Source of the DNA: Bombyx mori
Lineage: Eukaryota > Arthropoda > Insecta > Lepidoptera > Bombycidae
DNA length: 64,000 nt
Assembly: GCF_030269925.1 (NCBI RefSeq)
Contig: NC_085130.1
Location: forward strand, 5,468,501 to 5,532,500
Reading direction: 5' to 3'
The position numbers and the translations under genes were made by a program. A model generated the notes under the pieces. It made no database searches and was not told where the DNA came from. It saw only the letters and a list, made by a program, of their open reading frames with translations. Below are positions 57,500 through 64,000 of the stretch, piece after piece (the stretch's first letter is position 1; each line of letters starts with the position of its first letter).

Positions 57500-57579
57500 G
57501 TGAGTGCCAACATTATTATTAATATATTCCTACTAATACAATAAACGTGAAATTTTGTAAGAATGTATGGATATATGTT

Positions 57580-60476
57580 ATTTACTATAGAAGAGCCCTG
57601 CATTGCGTCCCGCTCGATCCTCCCGCGCTCGCTAATATCGAAGCATCAGTGTGCCGAATCTCACTGACGGGACACGCGCCGATCGTTATCGCGTCCGTTT
57701 ATCTTCCACCGGATAAGATCGTTCTAAGCAGTGATATCGAGGCGCTGCTCGGTATGGGGAGCTCTGTCATTCTGGCGGGCGACCTAAATTGTAAACACAT
57801 CAGGTGGAACTCACACACCACAACCCCGAATGGCAGGCGGCTTGACGCGTTAGTCGATGATCTCGCCTTCGATATCGTCGCTCCGCTAACCCCGACTCAC
57901 TACCCGCTAAATATCGCGCATCGCCCGGATATACTCGACATAGCGTTATTAAAAAACGTAACTCTGCGCTTACACTCGATCGAAGTAGTTTCAGAGTTAG
58001 ATTCAGACCACCGTCCCGTCGTTATGAAGCTCGGTCGCGCTCCCGATTCCGTTCCCGTCACGAGGACTGTGGTGGATTGGCACACGCTGGGCATCAGCCT
58101 GGCTGAATCTGATCCACCATCGCTCCCGTTTAACCCGGACTCTATCCCGTCTCCTCAGGATACCGCTGAAGCCATAGACATCTTAACGTCACACATCACC
58201 TCGACATTAGATAGGTCATCGAAACAAGTTGTAGCGGAGGACTTCCTTCACCGCTTCAAATTGTCCGACGATATTAGGGAACTCCTTAGAGCTAAGAACG
58301 CTTCGATACGCGCCTACGACAGGTATCCTACCGCGGAAAATCGTATTCGAATGCGTGCCCTACAACGCGACGTAAAGTCTCGCATCGCCGAAGTCCGAGA
58401 TGCCAGATGGTCTGATTTCTTAGAAGGACTCGCGCCCTCCCAAAGGTCTTACTACCGCTTAGCTCGTACTCTCAAATCGGATACGGTAGTAACTATGCCC
58501 CCCCTCGTAGGCCCCTCAGGCCGACTCGCGGCGTTCGATGATGACGAAAAAGCAGAGCTGCTGGCCGATACATTGCAAACCCAGTGCACGCCCAGCACTC
58601 AATCCGTGGACCCTGTTCATGTAGAATTAGTAGACAGTGAGGTAGAACGCAGAGCCTCCTTGCCACCCTCTGATGCGTTACCACCCGTCACCCCGATGGA
58701 AGTTAAAGACTTGATCAAAGACCTACGTCCTCGCAAGGCTCCCGGTTCCGACGGTATATCCAACCGCGTTATTAAACTTCTACCCGTCCAACTCATCGTG
58801 ATGTTGGCATCTATTTTCAATGCCGCTATGGCGAACTGTATCTTTCCCGCGGTGTGGAAAGAAGCGGACGTTATCGGCATACATAAACCCGGTAAACCAA
58901 AAAATCATCCGACGAGCTACCGCCCGATTAGCCTCCTCATGTCTCTAGGCAAACTGTATGAGCGTCTGCTCTACAAACGCCTCAGAGACTTCGTCTCATC
59001 CAAGGGCATTCTTATCGATGAACAATTCGGATTCCGTACAAATCACTCATGCGTTCAACAGGTGCACCGCCTCACGGAGCACATTCTTGTGGGGCTTAAT
59101 CGACCAAAACCGTTATACACGGGAGCTCTCTTCTTCGACGTCGCAAAAGCGTTCGACAAAGTCTGGCACAATGGTTTGATTTTCAAACTATTCAACATGG
59201 GCGTGCCGGATAGTCTCGTGCTCATCATACGGGACTTCTTGTCGAACCGCTCTTTTCGATATCGAGTCGAGGGAACCCGCTCCTCCCCACGACCTCTCAC
59301 AGCTGGAGTCCCGCAAGGCTCTGTCCTCTCACCCCTCCTATTTAGCTTATTCGTCAATGATATTCCCCGGTCGCCGCCGACCCATTTAGCTTTATTCGCC
59401 GACGACACGACTGTTTACTATTCTAGTAGAAATAAGTCCCTAATCGCGAAGAAGCTTCAGAGCGCAGCCCTAGCCCTAGGACAGTGGTTCCGAAAATGGC
59501 GCATAGACATCAACCCAGCGAAAAGTACTGCGGTGCTATTTCAGAGGGGAAGCTCCACACGGATTTCCTCCCGGATTAGGAGGAGGAATCTCACACCCCC
59601 GATTACTCTCTTTAGACAACCCATACCCTGGGCCAGGAAGGTTAAGTACCTGGGCGTTACCCTGGATGCATCGATGACATTCCGCCCGCATATAAAATCA
59701 GTCCGTGACCGTGCCGCGTTTATTCTCGGTAGACTCTACCCCATGATCTGTAAGCGGAGTAAAATGTCCCTTCGGAACAAGGTGACACTTTACAAAACTT
59801 GCATAAGGCCCGTCATGACTTACGCGAGTGTGGTGTTCGCTCACGCGGCCCGCACACACATAGACACCCTCCAATCCCTACAATCCCGCTTTTGCAGGTT
59901 AGCTGTCGGGGCTCCGTGGTTCGTGAGGAACGTTGACCTACACGACGACCTGGGCCTCGAATCAATTCGGAAATACATGAACTCAGCGTCGGAACGATAC
60001 TTCGATAAGGCTATGCGTCATGATAATCGCCTTATCGTTGCCGCCGCTGACTACTCCCCGAATCCTGATCATGCAGGAGCCAGTCACCGTCGACGCCCTA
60101 GACACGTCCTTACGGATCCATCAGATCCAATAACCTTTGCATTAGATGCCTTCAGCTCTAATACTAGGGGCAGGCTTAGGGACCCCGGTAACCGTACTCG
60201 TCGAACTCGACAAAGAGGTCGACGTGCAACCTAACCCATGCATCAGCCCGCTGAGTTTCTCGCCGGATCTTCTCAGTGGGTCGCGATTCCGATCCGGTAG
60301 TAGATTCATTCGCGAAACAATTGCTCTTGAGTTGTTAGGTCTCCTTCGGAGGCGCTCGGGCAGTTGTTAGCAAATCCCACCCCTCTTGGCTGAGCCTTTG
60401 CTCGCCCACCTGTCCTGGTGAAACTGGAAAGGCCTTCGGGCCACCAGTAAACTTTCAATCATAAAAAAAAAAAAAA
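57580..60476 (+). mobile_element. Jockey-like LINE, 5'-truncated, with 11-bp target-site duplication
   Basis: GGATATATGTT at 57569-57579 is repeated at 60477-60487, directly after the poly-A tail (60463-60476). The empty site is visible in the first copy of the 1654-bp unit (near 55917). The element lacks ORF1 and the start of the endonuclease. Its 3' UTR (60235-60462) carries 'gagtttctcgccggatcttc' and 'aggccttcgggccaccagta'. Its GC content is far above that of the host introns. Confidence 0.93.
57583..60234 (+). CDS. Endonuclease-reverse transcriptase of the Jockey-like LINE (N-terminus missing)
   Basis: The frame is open from the truncation point to the stop at 60232-60234, about 880 codons. 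The endonuclease starts part-way: PIVIASVYLPPDK, LAGDLNCKHIRWNS, HRPDILDIALL and SDHRPVVMKLG are present, while the N-terminal Asn and Glu motifs are lost. The reverse transcriptase is complete: RKAPGSDGISNRVIKLL, SYRPISLLMSLGKLYERLL, GFRTNHSCVQQVHRLTEHI, FFDVAKAFDKVWHNGL, GVPQGSVLSPLLFSLFVNDI and the catalytic FADD (near 59393-59410). A Jockey-type C-terminal region with KVKYLGVTLD follows. No frameshift or internal stop was seen, so it is a young insertion. Without the 5' end it cannot mobilise itself. Confidence 0.93.
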   Translation, partial: YYRRALHCVPLDPPALANIEASVCRISLTGHAPIVIASVYLPPDKIVLSSDIEALLGMGSSVILAGDLNCKHIRWNSHTTTPNGRRLDALVDDLAFDIVAPLTPTHYPLNIAHRPDILDIALLKNVTLRLHSIEVVSELDSDHRPVVMKLGRAPDSVPVTRTVVDWHTLGISLAESDPPSLPFNPDSIPSPQDTAEAIDILTSHITSTLDRSSKQVVAEDFLHRFKLSDDIRELLRAKNASIRAYDRYPTAENRIRMRALQRDVKSRIAEVRDARWSDFLEGLAPSQRSYYRLARTLKSDTVVTMPPLVGPSGRLAAFDDDEKAELLADTLQTQCTPSTQSVDPVHVELVDSEVERRASLPPSDALPPVTPMEVKDLIKDLRPRKAPGSDGISNRVIKLLPVQLIVMLASIFNAAMANCIFPAVWKEADVIGIHKPGKPKNHPTSYRPISLLMSLGKLYERLLYKRLRDFVSSKGILIDEQFGFRTNHSCVQQVHRLTEHILVGLNRPKPLYTGALFFDVAKAFDKVWHNGLIFKLFNMGVPDSLVLIIRDFLSNRSFRYRVEGTRSSPRPLTAGVPQGSVLSPLLFSLFVNDIPRSPPTHLALFADDTTVYYSSRNKSLIAKKLQSAALALGQWFRKWRIDINPAKSTAVLFQRGSSTRISSRIRRRNLTPPITLFRQPIPWARKVKYLGVTLDASMTFRPHIKSVRDRAAFILGRLYPMICKRSKMSLRNKVTLYKTCIRPVMTYASVVFAHAARTHIDTLQSLQSRFCRLAVGAPWFVRNVDLHDDLGLESIRKYMNSASERYFDKAMRHDNRLIVAAADYSPNPDHAGASHRRRPRHVLTDPSDPITFALDAFSSNTRGRLRDPGNRTRRTRQRGRRAT

Positions 60477-60684
60477 GGATATATGTTTGTTACTCCTTCA
60501 CGCAAAAACTACTGGGCGGATTTTTATGAAACAGCTATAATTTGTAATAAAATAGTGTTAATTACACAAAATATAACGATAAGTGTCAAGTGAGTAAGAA
60601 AAAATTTGTTTTTTGCAAACTATTCTTGCGTGCCCCGCAAAACCGTTCAAGTTACCAGTATGGTGTAAAAAATCTAATACACAA

Positions 60685-60717
60685 CCCGTCAATGACTACA
60701 GAAATACGCCCAATAGC
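60685..60717 (+). pseudogene. Microexon 31 (type B), acceptor lost
   Basis: The core encodes PVNDYRNTPNS with donor GTGAGT, but the acceptor reads TACACAA, as in microexon 27. The shared lesion shows that it is the duplicate of 27 and that the loss predates the duplication. Confidence 0.8.
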
Positions 60718-61151
60718 GTGAGTACCGACATTATTCTCAATATAATGGACTCTGATTTCTTCAGCAGCATACGTAGCTCAGATCTATACGAGACGCAAAC
60801 AAATTTTTGTAGCAATTCTAAAAGTACATACCATGAAAAATGATGTTGCTCGCTAGAGCTCGAGATGAAGAATAACTCTCACTGAAATACAAATTAAAAC
60901 CCGATTTAATTATCACAATGCTTAAATTAGACGTTAACAATTCAATTCACAACAATGTTCAACTTTACAATTATTCACCTCTTACGCTTCGCTTGAAGTG
61001 TTCCCTTCAATATTTCCCTCCGAGTGGAACTGATTACTAACGCCTTATAATCCTTTTATCTTCTTTCCGACGCTTTTATACTCGACACGACATGTCTAGA
61101 ATTTTTCAGAACATTTCCGATGGTACTAGTCGTTTCTTATTTAATTTACAG

Positions 61152-61184
61152 CCCATGAATGACAACAGAAATATCCCCAATAGC
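61152..61184 (+). CDS. Microexon 32 (type A)
   Basis: Encodes PMNDNRNIPNS, here from CCC ATG. The acceptor is TTTACAG and the donor GTGAGT. Confidence 0.8.
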
Positions 61185-61513
61185 GTGAGTACCCAACATT
61201 ATTATTAATATAAGCCTACTAACACAATAGACGTGAAAGTTTGCGTATTTCAAGTAAGAAGGTATGGATGTGTGTTTGTTACTCTTTCATACAAAAACTA
61301 CTCGATGGATTTTGATGAAATATTACAATAATATAGTTTACACATCAGAATAATACATAGGCTATAATTTATAAAAATTTAGTGTGAATTACAAAAAATA
61401 TAACGATAAGTGTCAAGTGAGTAGGAAAAAATTTTTCATCTACAAGCTATTCTGGCGTACGCTGCAAAAACCGTTTAAATTACGCGTATGATGTAAAAAA
61501 ACCTAATTCACAG

Positions 61514-61546
61514 CCCGTCAGTGACTACAGAAATACACCGAACAGC
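61514..61546 (+). CDS. Microexon 33 (type B)
   Basis: Encodes PVSDYRNTPNS with silent CCG AAC near the end. The acceptor is TTCACAG and the donor GTGAGT. Confidence 0.8.
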
Positions 61547-61844
61547 GTGAGTACCAACAATATTATTAATTTAATGTAGTCTAATTTCTTCAGCAGCATG
61601 CGTAGCTCAAATATTTTCACCTACGTAAATGAAGTCGCGGGTAAAATTTTGCGTTATCCCAAAGTAACTATTCAAAGCGGACGAAATTGCGGGTAAACGC
61701 TATAAATAGTGTGAATTACTCAAAATATAACGATAAGTGTCAACTAAGTAGGAAACAATCTGTCATCTGCAAGCTATTCTGGCGTCCGCCGCAAAAACCG
61801 TTGAAGATACCCGTATAGTTAATGTAAAAAAAAAAAATTCACAG

Positions 61845-61877
61845 CCCGTCAATGACTACAGAAATACACCTAATAGC
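61845..61877 (+). CDS. Microexon 34 (type B), second B in a row
   Basis: Encodes PVNDYRNTPNS. The acceptor is TTCACAG, after an A run, and the donor is GTGAGT. No type A exon lies between 33 and 34; the intervening spacer is shortened and rearranged. Confidence 0.8.
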
Positions 61878-62308
61878 GTGAGTACGAACATTATTAACAA
61901 TATAATGGACTCTAATTTCTTGAGTAGCATACGTAGCACAAATCCATACGAGACGCAAAGAAATTTTTGTAGCAACTCCAAAAGTACATACCATGAAAGT
62001 TGATGTTGCTCGCTAGAGCTCGGGATAAAGAATAACTCTCACTGAAATACAAATTAAAACCCGATTTAATTATCACAATGCTTAAATTAGACGTTAACAA
62101 TTCAATTCACCACGATGTTCAAGTTTACAATTATTCACCTCTTGCGTTTCGCTTCAGATTATCGCTTCACTATTTCCCTTCGAGTGAAACTGATTACTAA
62201 CGCCTTATAATCCTCATATCATTTTTGCAACGGTTTTATAGTTGACACGACATGCTTAGAATTTTTCAGGACATTTTCGATGGTATTAGTCCTTTCTTAC
62301 ATTTACAG

Positions 62309-62353
62309 CTTAATTTACAACTTATGAACGACAACAGAAATACCCCCTATAGC
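62309..62353 (+). CDS. Microexon 35 (type A), extended to 45 nt by a shifted acceptor
   Basis: The canonical acceptor position reads TTTACAA, so the usual AG is lost. A TTTACAG 12 nt upstream (62302-62308) gives a 45-nt exon that is still in frame and reads LNLQLMNDNRNTPYS up to the donor GTGAGT. The upstream AG seems to come from a small local duplication of the 'ttacatttacagcttaattt' region. The core has more substitutions than other type A exons. Confidence 0.7.
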
Positions 62354-62673
62354 GTGAGTACCCAACCAACTTTATTATTAATATAATCCTATTAATACAA
62401 TAAACGTTAAGGTTTGTAAGAAAGTTTGGATGTATGTTTGTTATTCCTTCACACAAAAACTACTGGATGGACTTTGATGAAACATAACAAGAATATTAGC
62501 TTACATATCAGAATAACACAGGCTATAAATAATAAAGATTTAGTGTGAATTACACAAAATATAACGATAAGTGTCAAGTGAGTAGGAAAATATCTGCCAT
62601 CTACAAGCTATTCTTGCGTGTGCCGCAAAAACCTTTCAAGTTACCCGTATAATGTAAAAAGTTTAATTTGCAG

Positions 62674-62706
62674 CCCATTAATGACTACAGAAATACACCC
62701 AATAGC
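62674..62706 (+). CDS. Microexon 36 (type B)
   Basis: Encodes PINDYRNTPNS. The acceptor is TTTGCAG and the donor GTGAGT. Confidence 0.8.
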
Positions 62707-62729
62707 GTGAGTACCAACATTATTATTAA

Positions 62730-63116
<387 letters not shown>

Positions 63117-63417
63117 CCGTACGAATCCATACGAGATGCAAACATATTAAACTTACAAAATTTGTTTTGTAAGTCTACCCCCATATTCAGTTAAATGATT
63201 GATTGAGGTCATGTACAGATAGGACAACAGATGGCGTTGCTCGTATCGCCATAAGATTTCTCGAACGTTCCCGATAGCACTAGTTGTTTCGATTCGATGT
63301 ACCCTATAACTGAGACGCAGAGCATTTGCGTCATTGTTGAGTATGGGCTCCAATAACTATATAACATTTGTAAAACGAGCGCATTCTGAAATGACCAAAA
63401 CCAAACTTAATTCACAG

Positions 63418-63450
63418 GCCGTCAACGACTACAGAAATACACCCAATGGC
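63418..63450 (+). CDS. Microexon 37 (type B), last in window
   Basis: Encodes AVNDYRNTPNG. The acceptor is TTCACAG and the donor GTGAGT. Its spacer upstream is replaced by unrelated repeat sequence. Because it ends at a good donor, more exons must follow beyond the window if the gene is real. Confidence 0.78.
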
Positions 63451-63462
63451 GTGAGTACCAAC

Positions 63463-63905
63463 ATTTTTTTTTTTTATTGCTTAGTGGTTTGGACGAGCTC
63501 ACAGCCCACCTGGTGTTAAGTGGTTACTGGAGCCCATAGACATCTACGACGTAAATGCGCCACCCACCTTGAGATAAGTTCTAAGGTCTCAAGTATAGTT
63601 ACAACGGCTGCCCCACTCTTCAAACCGAAACGCATTACTGCTTCACGGCAGAAATAGGCAGGGCGGTGGTACCCACCCGCGCGGACTTACAAGAGGTTCT
63701 ACCACCAGTAATTACGCAAATTGTAATTTTACGGGTTTCATTTTTATTACACGATGTTATTCCTTCACCGTGGAAGTCAATCGTGAACATTTGTTGAGTA
63801 TGTATTTCATTAGAAAAATTGGTACTCGCCTGAGATTCGAACATCGGTGCATCGCTCAACCCGAATGCATCGGACGTCTTATCCGTTAGGCCACGACGAC
63901 TTCAA
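63463..63905 (-). mobile_element. Bm1 SINE, full length, inverted, in an intron
   Basis: It runs from a T-rich tail at 63465-63475 to the tRNA-like head, with inverted 'ccgttaggccacgacgactt' at the right end. The inverted B box (GATTCGAAC near 63833-63841) is present. Array spacer sequence resumes after it and continues to the window end. Confidence 0.92.
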
Positions 63906-64000
63906 CTTTATTATTAATAAAATACACTATAATTTATTTAATAGCACGCCTAGCACAAATCCATCCGACAAAATAAAACTTACATTACTTTTTATTAAGT

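Larger units (their letters stand above)
56147..60708 (+). repeat. 1654-bp tandem duplication, second copy, with LINE insertion
   Basis: This repeats 54493-56146, including microexons 28-30 and the (TTG)n LINE end, but is split by the LINE at 57580-60476 plus an 11-bp target-site duplication. Subtracting those 2908 bp leaves exactly 1654 bp. Confidence 0.88.

Noticed and set aside
57547..57582. The LINE protein starting at 57547
   Set aside because: The first codons come from array spacer and the target-site duplication. LINE sequence begins at 57580, so the apparent start is a chance fusion.

Overview
The window is insect nuclear DNA, almost certainly from a silkworm (Bombyx). It is AT-rich and packed with dispersed repeats. 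The commonest is a tRNA-derived SINE that I recognise as Bombyx Bm1. It is accompanied by RTE-like, Jockey-like and CR1-like LINE pieces, several Helitron-like families (5' TC, 3' CTAG, inserted between A and T), a mariner relic and a hAT relic. The assignment rests on recognition of these repeats, not on a database search.

Positions 1-43400 hold no host gene that I can support. The main objects are a mariner pseudogene (5940-6900), a nearly complete RTE-like LINE with both ORFs open (ORF1 7166-7795, ORF2 8044-10965), many truncated LINE 3' ends, and nested insertions that can be read from their target-site duplications. One Helitron-like element (20282-21095) carries a foreign block that may be a captured gene fragment.

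Positions 43430-63450, and beyond the right edge, hold what looks like one unusual host gene on the + strand. A TATA box (43437-43444) precedes a short exon (43489-43545) that encodes a signal peptide, MKFLVLHTVLLSVALAQSQ, and ends in phase 0 at a GTGAGT donor. After a 2.2 kb intron comes an array of 37 microexons. Each has a 33-nt core (11 codons, phase 0), usually between a TTTACAG or TTCACAG acceptor and a GTGAGT donor. There are two sequence types. Type A has consensus PVNDNRNIPNS and type B PVNDYRNTPNS, and they mostly alternate. Introns are usually about 310-425 nt, full of old transposon sequence, and differ by many indels. No exon core has an indel, stop or frameshift. Two exons, one the duplicate of the other, have lost the acceptor AG. 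One has moved its acceptor 12 nt upstream and stays in frame. Three type A exons are separated by 72-nt introns that are themselves in frame.

The predicted product is a secreted, Asn/Pro-rich 11-residue-repeat protein of about 408 residues up to the window edge, with the 3' end not seen. I do not recognise the protein. In architecture it recalls the micro-exon genes of schistosomes and the bicycle genes of aphids, but I see no sequence relationship. The array grew by tandem duplication. One exact-looking 1654-bp duplication (54493-56146 and 56147 onward) has its breakpoint inside a microexon, and a 5'-truncated Jockey-like LINE with an 11-bp target-site duplication later landed in the second copy (57580-60476). 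Bm1, Helitron-like and hAT insertions also sit in introns and leave the exons intact.
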